From contig RFIV01000242.1 of the NCBI GenBank assembly GCA_003695085.1, positions 1 through 9,616 of the forward strand: 9,616 nt of DNA. The letters are read 5' to 3'. Positions 1 through 6,660 of the stretch are shown piece by piece (position 1 is the stretch's first letter; every line of letters starts with the position of its first letter). The notes under the pieces were generated by a model, which was not told where the DNA came from, made no database searches, and saw only the letters and a program-made list of their open reading frames with translations. A program made the position numbers and the translations under genes. Source of the stretch: Gammaproteobacteria bacterium (lineage in GTDB: Bacteria; Pseudomonadota; Gammaproteobacteria; Pseudomonadales; Oleiphilaceae).

Positions 1-217
1 CGTGGACCCGGATTCGACGAGCGGCCAGCTCGCCCTGTTGCTCATTCGCATATACCGCGGCCTCTATGCGCTGGTGGGGGGTGATGACAACGAGATGAAG
101 CACTGGATGCACTCGCCCATCCAGACCCTTCAGGGCGTGCCGGCGGAGCTGATTCGGGATGTGACCGGTCTGGTGCATGTGGCGGAATACATTGATGCCA
201 TCCGGGGCAAGGTGTGA
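1..217 (+). CDS. Xre/MbcA/ParS-family antitoxin, C-terminal part (5' end outside window)
   Basis: This is the 3' end of a gene that is open at the window start; 71 codons are visible and the valine codon at position 2 is probably internal, not a start. The visible protein matches the C-terminal toxin-binding domain once called DUF2384: an alpha-helical pattern with LLLIRIYRGLYALVGG, then the conserved Trp of a KHWMHSP segment, a QGVPAELI segment and a closing GLVHVAEYIDAIRG helix. In this family the domain binds and neutralises a RES toxin, while an N-terminal helix-turn-helix, here missing beyond the edge, usually represses the operon. The stop codon overlaps the next gene's GTG start by four bases (GTGA), which suggests translational coupling. 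Family assignment is firm; the length and the promoter cannot be seen. Confidence 0.85.
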   Translation, partial: VDPDSTSGQLALLLIRIYRGLYALVGGDDNEMKHWMHSPIQTLQGVPAELIRDVTGLVHVAEYIDAIRGKV

Positions 218-963
218 CGGATATCTGGGCCGAGGCAGGGGGGCGTGAGGCCATCTGCCCCCTGGGGGGCACCGGGTACCGTTTGGTGGAAAGCCAAGAG
301 GTGGTGGCAACCACGCAGATTGTGTCCAGCCTGGCGGATCAGGTCCTGCTGGAAGAGATGCTGGAGCAGTCCAAGCCACCGGTGCGCCCCGGTACCGAGC
401 GCCTGCATTATCTGTTGGCGACGCCGTTTCGTTACCCGCCCCTGCGGCATGGCAGCCGGTTTGGTACTCGCTGGGAGCCGAGTCTGTTTTATGGCGGGAC
501 GTCTGTCCCGGTCACCTTGTGCGAGGGTGCGTACTACCGTTTCTATTTCTGGCATGACAACACCGCCGGCCCGGCCAGCCCGGTTCTGCAGACCCAGCAT
601 ACGCTGTTCGCCTTTCGCTATCGGACGCAGCGTGGTGTGCGGCTGCAACGTGAGCCATTCACCACCTTTCAGGCGCTCATCCGCGACCCGGTCAGCTACC
701 AATCCTCGCAGCGCCTGGGGGCAGCCATGCGTGCCGATGACGTCGAAGCCTTTGAGTATCCTTCGGCACGGGACCGCTCGGGTGGCGTCAACGTGGCGCT
801 GTTCAGTCCTGCCGCCCTCGCCACTGACCGGCCAATGAACCCACAACCCTGCCTGTGTCAGACCCGTGCGGAACAGGTGGAGTTCAGCGTGGGTCGCGAG
901 GTCCATACCTTCAGGCTGGGCGATTTTCTGATCGACGGCCGGTTGCCGTTTCCGGCCGCCTGA
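214..963 (+). CDS. RES-domain toxin (NAD+-degrading) of a RES-Xre toxin-antitoxin pair
   Basis: This 249-residue protein carries the RES domain, named for conserved Arg, Glu and Ser. Likely active-site residues are Arg82 (GSRFG), Tyr93 (LFYGG), Glu104 (CEGAYYRF) and Ser189 (DRSGGVNV), all present, so the toxin looks intact. Characterised RES toxins deplete NAD+ in the cytoplasm and cause growth arrest; that activity is inferred here from the family. About 60 residues precede the domain core, making it longer than the roughly 150-residue minimal RES toxins. The start is GTG, chosen because it overlaps the antitoxin stop (GTGA) and has a weak G-rich ribosome site at 204-207. Antitoxin-first order and overlap are typical for this module. 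Regulation is probably by the upstream antitoxin. The toxin ends 27 bases before the convergent hydrolase stop. Confidence 0.88.
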   Translation: MTDIWAEAGGREAICPLGGTGYRLVESQEVVATTQIVSSLADQVLLEEMLEQSKPPVRPGTERLHYLLATPFRYPPLRHGSRFGTRWEPSLFYGGTSVPVTLCEGAYYRFYFWHDNTAGPASPVLQTQHTLFAFRYRTQRGVRLQREPFTTFQALIRDPVSYQSSQRLGAAMRADDVEAFEYPSARDRSGGVNVALFSPAALATDRPMNPQPCLCQTRAEQVEFSVGREVHTFRLGDFLIDGRLPFPAA

Positions 964-990
964 GACATGCCACCCTGGCCGAGCAAGCTT

Positions 991-1914
991 TCAACCGGTT
1001 TCAGGCTGTTGTCCCTTTCTTTGGCCAGCTCCATGCTCGGCAAGTGCCGCTATGAGGTGTGGCCAGAGGATGTCGGGCGCTTCCATGAAGGGCATATGGC
1101 CCACCTTGCGCAGCGCGACCGCACGGGCACCCGGGATCTCGGCGGCCAGCACCAGTGACTGGGCCGCCTGAATGGTGGGATCGTGGGTGCCTGCGAAGAT
1201 GTGACAGCGCACTTCAATCCGGTGCAGGTCATCGGCGATATCAATCCGGTGAATACCGCGGAACAGTTCGAACAGCGCGGCAGACTGAATCTGGTCTGCA
1301 TGGGTGGCAATGGCATCAAGCATGCGGTGGGTGGCCGGGCTGCGCCAGAACACCCTTCGACGGTGGGCAAGCGAGGTGGCAAACAGTTTCTGAATCAACC
1401 GGCTTCTCCGGGCGGCCCGAATATTCAGCTCGAAAATCGGTTTGGCCCAGCGCCCGAGCCCCGCCAGTTTGATCAGCAAGCCCTCCAGCCCCTGCCACTG
1501 TCCACTGTGGAAACCTCCGATGCTGATGACGCCGGTGACGTTGGGCGCGTGATGAAGTGCCAGGTTCAGGCCACTGAATCCCCCAGTGGAATGGCCCACA
1601 ATGATGGCCTTACGCGTGCCCAGCAAGGCGTTCAGGCCGCTTTCCATGATGTGATTGAAACCTTCGGCCGTCACCTGATCGGCATGAAAGTCCCCCGGCA
1701 CGCGGGACGGGGCATGGGCGGGCAGGCTCAGGGCATACCAGGGCATGCCATCGCGGATATCCGGCGGCAGCACGGCAGGCCAGAAATAAACGGAAGCCAG
1801 CACGCCGTGAATGAAGACGATGGCGGGCTGATCCGTTTGGGTCAGGTGTTCGTTGGCGGCCAGCCAGGCCAGTTGATGGCCTTCGCTGTCTACAAAGCCT
1901 TCGCGCAGGTGCAT
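991..1914 (-). CDS. alpha/beta-fold hydrolase
   Basis: The 307-residue protein has the layout of a soluble alpha/beta hydrolase. An oxyanion-hole HG lies at residues 36-37 after strand VFIHG, the nucleophile elbow GHSTGG puts Ser109 at the active site, Asp245 (GTHDPT) is the likely acid and His273 (VGHMPF) the base, so the triad is complete. Residues about 137-220 form a basic helical stretch that fits a lid domain. There is no signal peptide, so it should be cytoplasmic. The C-terminal 15 residues are polar and probably disordered. The ATG start is supported by GGGAGA (reverse complement of 1921-1926) six bases upstream. Substrate cannot be predicted: esterase, lactonase or dehalogenase-like members all share these motifs. 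It is a lone gene, convergent with the RES toxin and divergent from the iron operon. Confidence 0.85.
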   Translation of the reverse strand: MHLREGFVDSEGHQLAWLAANEHLTQTDQPAIVFIHGVLASVYFWPAVLPPDIRDGMPWYALSLPAHAPSRVPGDFHADQVTAEGFNHIMESGLNALLGTRKAIIVGHSTGGFSGLNLALHHAPNVTGVISIGGFHSGQWQGLEGLLIKLAGLGRWAKPIFELNIRAARRSRLIQKLFATSLAHRRRVFWRSPATHRMLDAIATHADQIQSAALFELFRGIHRIDIADDLHRIEVRCHIFAGTHDPTIQAAQSLVLAAEIPGARAVALRKVGHMPFMEAPDILWPHLIAALAEHGAGQRKGQQPETG

Positions 1915-1920
1915 GTCCGA

Positions 1921-1926
1921 TCTCCC
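1921..1926 (-). promoter_or_regulatory. ribosome binding site of the alpha/beta hydrolase
   Basis: On the minus strand this reads GGGAGA, six bases before the ATG at 1914. It fixes the start of the hydrolase. I could not identify a convincing -35/-10 pair upstream of it. Confidence 0.55.
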
Positions 1927-2225
1927 GTGTGTTCAGGCGATACACTGTGAGAGCAGCTTAACAGGCTCGCAGGCTGCAGGCTTGTATGAAAGAGCTGAAA
2001 GGGCGGGTGGGTCACGCCACTGTGCAGTCAATCACCCTGTCATTGCCGATAGGGATGCCGCCCGCCTCGTCCGGAGGGGTCCATCCGTCAATGTTCGGTA
2101 CAGCGAGTGGATCAAAATAAACGGAGCAGATATACCCCTCGAGCAGCTGGTGCGGTGTATTGGGGCTGAGGTAGATGGCCTGTGCTGTGCCTTGAGGCTT
2201 TATTCCCTGAATACTAAAGGGGGTA
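1927..2225. other. intergenic stretch without a recognised gene
   Basis: About 300 bases lie between the divergent hydrolase and iron operon. No reading frame here gives a recognisable protein. A plus-strand frame from 1913 to 2269 is open but begins inside the hydrolase gene, has no ribosome site, and ends inside the Fur box. Visible structures are small: AGGCT occurs three times at 1963-1982 with 8- and 7-base periods; CCCTGTC and GATAGGG (2035-2041, 2048-2054) could form a 7-bp stem with one G-T pair and a 6-base loop but lack a following T run; AATAC/GTATT (2210-2214, 2223-2227) is a short dyad touching the -35 element. The hydrolase promoter should lie in the left part. Confidence 0.5.
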
Positions 2226-2253
2226 TTGACGAGCGAATAAAATTGAATATGAT
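2226..2253 (+). promoter_or_regulatory. sigma70 promoter of the iron-uptake operon
   Basis: A -35 element TTGACG (2226-2231) and a -10 element TATGAT (2248-2253) are separated by 16 bases; each matches the consensus at five of six positions. Transcription would start near 2260, giving a leader of about 40 bases before the cupredoxin gene. The -10 overlaps the Fur box, the classic arrangement for iron repression. Confidence 0.7.
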
Positions 2254-2269
2254 AACGATTAGCATTTAA
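2251..2269 (+). promoter_or_regulatory. Fur box (ferric uptake regulator operator)
   Basis: The 19 bases GATAACGATTAGCATTTAA match the classical Fur consensus GATAATGATAATCATTATC at 13 positions by hand count, with the best agreement in the left and central parts. It overlaps the -10 element and the expected transcription start, so Fur with bound Fe2+ should block RNA polymerase. The downstream genes being an iron permease operon strongly supports the call. Binding itself is inferred. Confidence 0.75.
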
Positions 2270-2287
2270 TTGTAGTTCAACTGTATT

Positions 2288-2292
2288 GAGGG
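2288..2292 (+). promoter_or_regulatory. ribosome binding site of the cupredoxin gene
   Basis: GAGGG sits six bases before the ATG at 2299 and supports that start. Confidence 0.6.
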
Positions 2293-2298
2293 TGTACC

Positions 2299-2625
2299 AT
2301 GAAAAAATGGGTTGCGACAGTTATGATGGTGGTGGGTGTATCCGGTCTGGCCCTGGCGGATCAGGCCTCCGTTGAAATCACCATCAAGAACCATCAGTTT
2401 TCTCCGGCAGAAGTGAAGATCCCGGCCAACACCCGGGTCAAGCTGATCGTTTCGAACGAAGATGCGACGGCCGAAGAATTCGAGGGCGAGGACTTCAAGG
2501 CCGAGAAGGTGATTGCGGGCAACAGCAAGGCGACGATCATGGTCGGGCCTTTCAAGCCGGGTCGCTATGAATTTGTGGGTGAGTTTCACGAGGACACAGC
2601 CAAGGGTGAGCTGGTCGTTGAGTAA
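2299..2625 (+). CDS. periplasmic cupredoxin-fold protein of an FTR1 iron uptake system
   Basis: The 108-residue precursor has a signal peptide (MKK, hydrophobic core, cleavage probably after ALA at 20), leaving a mature domain of about 88 residues. The pattern of strands (VEITIKNHQFSP, EVKIPANTRVKLIVSN, ATIMVGPFKPGRYEFVGEF, AKGELVVE) is that of the cupredoxin-like family PF13473, which includes FtrB-type proteins and the N-terminal domain of EfeO. The protein has no cysteine, so a normal type-1 copper site (His, Cys, His) is impossible. Possible metal ligands are His32, His97 and the acidic cluster E59, E60, E62, E64, D65. Position directly before the permease and behind a Fur box argues for a role in binding or oxidising periplasmic iron for delivery. 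Whether it binds copper, iron or both is unknown. Confidence 0.85.
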   Translation: MKKWVATVMMVVGVSGLALADQASVEITIKNHQFSPAEVKIPANTRVKLIVSNEDATAEEFEGEDFKAEKVIAGNSKATIMVGPFKPGRYEFVGEFHEDTAKGELVVE

Positions 2626-2630
2626 CCGTT

Positions 2631-2640
2631 GAGGTAGAGG
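2631..2640 (+). promoter_or_regulatory. ribosome binding site of the FTR1 permease gene
   Basis: The purine-rich stretch GAGGTAGAGG, within the 18-base gap after the cupredoxin stop, precedes the ATG at 2644. GAGG at 2631-2634 (9-base spacing) is the better placed of the two motifs. Confidence 0.55.
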
Positions 2641-2643
2641 GCG

Positions 2644-3474
2644 ATGTTGAGCGCGGCGGTCATTGTTTTCAGGGAGGTCCTGGAAGCGGCCTTGATAGTC
2701 ACTATCTTGCTGGCTGCAACGGCGGGTGTTCCAGGTCGCAGCCGCTGGATTGGCGGCGGCATTCTGGCTGGGGTGGCGGGTGCCGGTATCGTCGCGGCAT
2801 TTGCCGGGAATATTGCCAGTGCCCTGGATGGTGTGGGACAGGAGGTGTTCAATGCTGCCGTGCTGCTCATTGCCGTGGGTATGCTCGCCTGGCATAACAT
2901 CTGGATGTCTCAGCATGCCCGGGAGTTGGTGGCGCATTTGCGCAATGTCAGTGCCCGGATTTCACAGGGCAGTCTGCCGTTATACTTCCTGGCAGTGGCG
3001 TCCGGCACGGCCGTGATGCGTGAGGGTGCGGAGGTGGTGCTGTTCCTGTACAGCGTGGCGGCGGGCGGCAGCTCGGCTACAGCCATGTTTTCCGGTGGAC
3101 TGGTCGGCATTCTGGCTGGCGTGGTGACCGGTGCGCTGCTGTACAAGGGGCTACTGAAAATTCCGGTCAGCCACCTGTTTCAGGTGACAGGCTGGCTCAT
3201 TCTTTTGCTGGCTGCAGGCCTGGCTGCTTCCTCGATGGGGTATCTGATCCAGGCGGGCATCCTGCCCTGGATGCCGCCCTTGTGGGATACCAGTGCCGTT
3301 CTGCCTGAAAAGTCTGCCGTTGGCCAGTTGCTGCACATTCTGGTGGGGTATCAGGAACAGCCCAACCTGATTCAGGTGGGTGCGTACATCTCGACGCTGG
3401 TCGTGATTCTTGCCGGTATGAAATGGGCCTCCCGGCAACCGGACGTGGTGACACCGGCAACCCGGGAGGCGTGA
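2644..3474 (+). CDS. FTR1-family iron permease
   Basis: The 276-residue, very hydrophobic protein has about seven membrane helices (roughly 2-24, 35-57, 66-86, 111-137, 145-167, 177-198, 243-261). It carries both signature REXXE motifs of the FTR1/EfeU/FtrC family: REVLE at 10-14 in the first helix and REGAE at 126-130 in the fourth. In characterised members these glutamates are needed for iron transport. The protein should import iron across the inner membrane, supplied by the cupredoxin protein encoded 18 bases upstream in the same operon. Length fits bacterial members. Unlike Bordetella ftrABCD, no P19-like protein or polyferredoxin is encoded alongside, and no EfeO/EfeB-like partner is present. 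It is probably repressed by Fur from the shared promoter. The stop lies only 15 bases from the convergent RND gene's stop. Confidence 0.92.
   Translation: MLSAAVIVFREVLEAALIVTILLAATAGVPGRSRWIGGGILAGVAGAGIVAAFAGNIASALDGVGQEVFNAAVLLIAVGMLAWHNIWMSQHARELVAHLRNVSARISQGSLPLYFLAVASGTAVMREGAEVVLFLYSVAAGGSSATAMFSGGLVGILAGVVTGALLYKGLLKIPVSHLFQVTGWLILLLAAGLAASSMGYLIQAGILPWMPPLWDTSAVLPEKSAVGQLLHILVGYQEQPNLIQVGAYISTLVVILAGMKWASRQPDVVTPATREA
3427..3470. repeat. 9-bp perfect inverted repeat at the convergent gene ends
   Basis: GCCTCCCGG (3427-3435) is matched exactly by CCGGGAGGC (3462-3470), with 26 bases between. It lies inside the last codons of the permease gene, just before its stop and before the end of the convergent pump gene. 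No T run follows on either strand, so it is not a normal intrinsic terminator. It may be chance in GC-rich coding sequence. Confidence 0.35.
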
Positions 3475-3489
3475 CGTTCCGGTTCAGGA

Positions 3490-6400
3490 TCAGCCAGTTT
3501 CATGGCTCATTTCGGCATCGCGGTGATTTTGGGGCAGGGCAGCCGGTGAGCCTTGCCCGATAACCGTTTGTGCGGACGGCGGTGCTTCGGGCATGACTTG
3601 GGATGACTTGCCCAGCACCAGCATGCAGGGGGTCAGTAGCAGGGTAAGGAAGGTGGCGAAGGTCAGGCCGCCGGCAATGGCCGTGGACAGCTGTGTCCAC
3701 CACTGGGTGGAGGGTGCGCCCACTTCGATGGAGCGGTGAATGAGGTCGATGTTCAGGCTCAGTACCATGGGCAGCAGACCGAGTGCGGTGGTACCGGCGG
3801 TGAGCAGCACCGGCCGCAGGCGCAGACGACCGGTTTCCAGCGCCGCTTCGTGGCGGCTGTAGCCTTCGCTGATGAGCTGATTGTAGGTGTCGATGAGCAC
3901 GATGTTGTTGTTCACGACGATACCGCCCAGGGCAATGATGCCCAGTCCCACCATCACGACCCCAAAGGGTTGGCCGGTCACGAGCAGGCCGATCAGCACA
4001 CCCGCGGTGGAAAGCACGATGGCGCTCATGACCAGCGCGGCCTGGTAGAAGCTGTTGAACTGGGTGACGAGCACCAGCACCATGAGAAACAACGCCACGC
4101 CGAAGGCCTTGGCCAGGAAGGTGCCGGTTTCCTGCATGTCCTCATTCTCGCCCTTCACGGCCAGGCGCACGTCTGTCGGCAGATTCAGGGCCTGAATGCG
4201 TTTCAGGGCGGCCTTGAGCACGTCGTTGGGCAGTGCGTCAGGCGCGACATCGGCCTTGAAGGTCACGGCGCGCCGGCCATCGACGCGATGCAGCATGCCG
4301 GTCTTGGGGGCCGGCTGGAAGGTCACGAAGTTGGAGACAGGCACGAGTCCTTCCGGGGTTTCCAGGCGCAGTGCGCGCAGCGCGTCGTAACCCCGGTAGG
4401 GGGCCGGGTAGCGTACGCGGATGTCCACCTCGTCATCACTTTCTTCCGGCCGCCAGCTGGACACCTTCAGGCCACCGGTCACCAGTTGTACGGCACTGCC
4501 CACGGTGGCCACGTTGGCACCATAACGACCGGCCTCGGCACGATCAATCATCAGCCGCCACTCGATGCCAGGCAGGGCCCGGTCGTCTTCCAGATCCACG
4601 AGGCCGGGCGTTTGCCTGAGCGCCGCCTGGATGGCGTCTGTGGCCTGTGCCAGGTGTTCGGCACTGAGTGCGCTGACCTGCAGCTTGATGGGTTTGCCGG
4701 CAGACGGGCCTTCTTCGGCCTTGCGGAATTCGATCTGAATCCCGTAGAGATCTTCGGTCCGGGCCTTGAGCTCATCCATGATGCGTTGGGCCGGACGTCG
4801 CTGATTCCAGTCGATGAACTCGAACTGCAGAACGCCGATGACATCTGCGGCCAGTTCACCCTGCGCCTGATTGAAACTGCGCGCGGCAACCACCTTCAGC
4901 TCAGGGTGCCCGACGACCCGCTGTTCCACGGCCTTCACCAGTGCGTCCTTCTCGTGGATGGAGAGATCGCCGCGGGCGTGGATGAGGATCTGGGCGGATT
5001 CCGGTTCCACATCCGGAAAGAATTCAACGCCGTGGTTCAGGGCACCATAGGCCACGTAAGTCCCGGCCACGAAGAGCAGCGTACCGGCCAGTGTGGTCCT
5101 GGGGTACTGCAGCAACGTATTGAGCAGGTTGAGGTAGCCCCGGGTCAGCAGGTTGGGCGTTGCGGCGCCATCGGTGCGGGCTGAGGCGACGGGCTTGCCG
5201 CGCAGCAGGCTGCCCAGTGTCGGCAGGAACAGCAGGGCGACGAGCAACGAGGCACTGAGGCAGATCATCACCGTGGCCGGCAGGAATTTCATGAACTCGC
5301 CCACAACGCCCGGCCAGGCCATCAGGGGCAGGAACACGACGATGGTGGTGAGCATGGATGAAAAGACGGGCCAGGCCATCCGCTGGGCGGCGGCCAGGAA
5401 CGCATTGCGGGCGGGTTGTCCGGCTTCGCGGTAACGGGTGGCCAGTTCGGTCACCACGATGGCGCCATCCACCAGCATCCCGACCACCAGGATCAGGGAG
5501 AACAGTACGACCATGTTGAGGGTGTAGCCGACCATGGACAGCACCATCAGCCCCATGAGAAAGGAGGCGGGAATGGCCACGCCCACGAGCAACCCGGCAC
5601 TGACACCCAGCGCGGCAATGACCACCACCAGCACCAGTACGATCGCCGTGAGCACGTTGTTGTTGAGGTCGCTGACCATGGTCTGGATCTGGTGGCTCTG
5701 ATCCAGCGTGTAGCTGATGTTCAGTGCGCCGGGCAGGTAGGGGCGGGCCCCGGCAATGACCTGTTTGACCTGGTCAATGGTCTCGACGATGTTGGCTCCG
5801 ACGCGCTTTTTGACTTCCAGGGTAATGGCGGGCTGGCCGTTGATCCGGGCGAAGCTCTGCGGGTCCTTGAAGGTTTGCCTGACCTGCGCAACGTCCGCCA
5901 CGCGCAGCACCCGGCCATTGACCGCCTTGACGGGCATGTCGAGGATGTCACGGACATCATCGATGACACCGGGCACCTTCATCACCAGCCGGCCGGCCCC
6001 GTTGTCGATGGCGCCTGCGGCCACCAGCTGGTTGTTGGCGGTGACGGTATTGAGGATCTGTTCGAAATTCAGGTGATAGGTTTCCATGACCTGCGGGTCG
6101 ACGATCACTTCCAGCACGTCTTCACGATCGCCGCTGATGTCCGCTTCCAGCACGCCGGGCAGCGCTTCGATGGCATCCTGAAGCTGGCGGCCGATCTGCA
6201 CCAACTGGCGTTCCGGCAGCGGGCCGGAAAGCCCGATGGACAGCACAGGAAAGAGGGCGACATTGATCTCATGCACTTCCGGTTCATCGGTTTCTGCCGG
6301 CAGTTTGGTCTTGGCCAGGTCTACCTTGTCCCGCACATCCTGCAGCGCCTGATCCGAATCGAATCCGGCTTCGAATTCCAGCGTCACGGAGGCGTGACCC

Positions 6401-6660
6401 TCCCCGGCCGTGGAGCGCATTTCCTTTACCCCCTCGATGCTTTGCAGTTCCTGCTCCATGGGCCGCAGCAGGAGGCGTTCGGCATCCTCCGGGGAAATCC
6501 CTTCGTGAGACATGGAGACATACATGATGGGAATGGGAATATCCGGTGCGGATTCGCGTGGCAGCGTCAGCCAGGCGTTGAGGCCGCCCAGTACCAGGAA
6601 AGCGAGTACCAGTAAGGTGGTGCGTCGGTGGGTGACGGCCCAGTCTATCAGCGTGTTCAT
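3490..6660 (-). CDS. RND-family efflux transporter, inner membrane subunit
   Basis: The 1056-residue protein has the full AcrB-like plan: TM1 at about 12-32, a first periplasmic loop (33-333), TM2-6 (335-480), TM7 (about 520-540), a second loop (545-845), TM8-12 (850-1015) and a polar cytoplasmic tail (1018-1056). It would exchange protons for substrate and work as a trimer with the adaptor encoded just upstream. In TM4 the motif GMLVDGAIVV keeps only one of the two aspartates of AcrB (Asp398 for D407; Gly399 for D408). In TM10 the AcrB lysine K940 is replaced by Asn917 in GIVVNNNIVLID. These features put it in a divergent HAE-like branch; it has no heavy-metal signature I can identify, so drugs or organic compounds are likelier substrates. 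The ATG overlaps the adaptor's stop (ATGA) and GGAG at 6669-6672 lies eight bases upstream. No frameshift is seen. Confidence 0.93.
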   Translation of the reverse strand: MNTLIDWAVTHRRTTLLVLAFLVLGGLNAWLTLPRESAPDIPIPIMYVSMSHEGISPEDAERLLLRPMEQELQSIEGVKEMRSTAGEGHASVTLEFEAGFDSDQALQDVRDKVDLAKTKLPAETDEPEVHEINVALFPVLSIGLSGPLPERQLVQIGRQLQDAIEALPGVLEADISGDREDVLEVIVDPQVMETYHLNFEQILNTVTANNQLVAAGAIDNGAGRLVMKVPGVIDDVRDILDMPVKAVNGRVLRVADVAQVRQTFKDPQSFARINGQPAITLEVKKRVGANIVETIDQVKQVIAGARPYLPGALNISYTLDQSHQIQTMVSDLNNNVLTAIVLVLVVVIAALGVSAGLLVGVAIPASFLMGLMVLSMVGYTLNMVVLFSLILVVGMLVDGAIVVTELATRYREAGQPARNAFLAAAQRMAWPVFSSMLTTIVVFLPLMAWPGVVGEFMKFLPATVMICLSASLLVALLFLPTLGSLLRGKPVASARTDGAATPNLLTRGYLNLLNTLLQYPRTTLAGTLLFVAGTYVAYGALNHGVEFFPDVEPESAQILIHARGDLSIHEKDALVKAVEQRVVGHPELKVVAARSFNQAQGELAADVIGVLQFEFIDWNQRRPAQRIMDELKARTEDLYGIQIEFRKAEEGPSAGKPIKLQVSALSAEHLAQATDAIQAALRQTPGLVDLEDDRALPGIEWRLMIDRAEAGRYGANVATVGSAVQLVTGGLKVSSWRPEESDDEVDIRVRYPAPYRGYDALRALRLETPEGLVPVSNFVTFQPAPKTGMLHRVDGRRAVTFKADVAPDALPNDVLKAALKRIQALNLPTDVRLAVKGENEDMQETGTFLAKAFGVALFLMVLVLVTQFNSFYQAALVMSAIVLSTAGVLIGLLVTGQPFGVVMVGLGIIALGGIVVNNNIVLIDTYNQLISEGYSRHEAALETGRLRLRPVLLTAGTTALGLLPMVLSLNIDLIHRSIEVGAPSTQWWTQLSTAIAGGLTFATFLTLLLTPCMLVLGKSSQVMPEAPPSAQTVIGQGSPAALPQNHRDAEMSHETG

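Noticed and set aside
130..906. Minus-strand open frame opposite the RES toxin
   Set aside because: The plus strand encodes a recognisable RES domain with all key residues; the antisense product matches nothing.
1183..1950. Plus-strand open frame opposite the alpha/beta hydrolase
   Set aside because: Overlaps a gene with a full catalytic triad; product is unrecognisable.
1913..2269. Plus-strand 118-codon frame in the gap before the iron operon
   Set aside because: Starts inside the hydrolase start region, lacks a ribosome site, ends within the Fur box, and the product shows no family resemblance.
2266..2937. Minus-strand open frame opposite the cupredoxin and permease genes
   Set aside because: Both plus-strand genes are well supported; this product is low-complexity and unrecognised.
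3427..3489. Intrinsic terminator between the permease and the RND gene
   Set aside because: The inverted repeat has a 26-base loop and no T run on either strand.
3736..5184. Long plus-strand open frame (482 codons) opposite the RND gene
   Set aside because: Its translation is rich in His, Gln and Gly with no fold or motif, has no ribosome site, and lies wholly antisense to a clear RND transporter; a GC-rich shadow.
5416..6615. Second long plus-strand open frame (399 codons) opposite the RND gene
   Set aside because: Same low-information His/Asp/Gly-rich composition and full overlap with conserved RND coding sequence.
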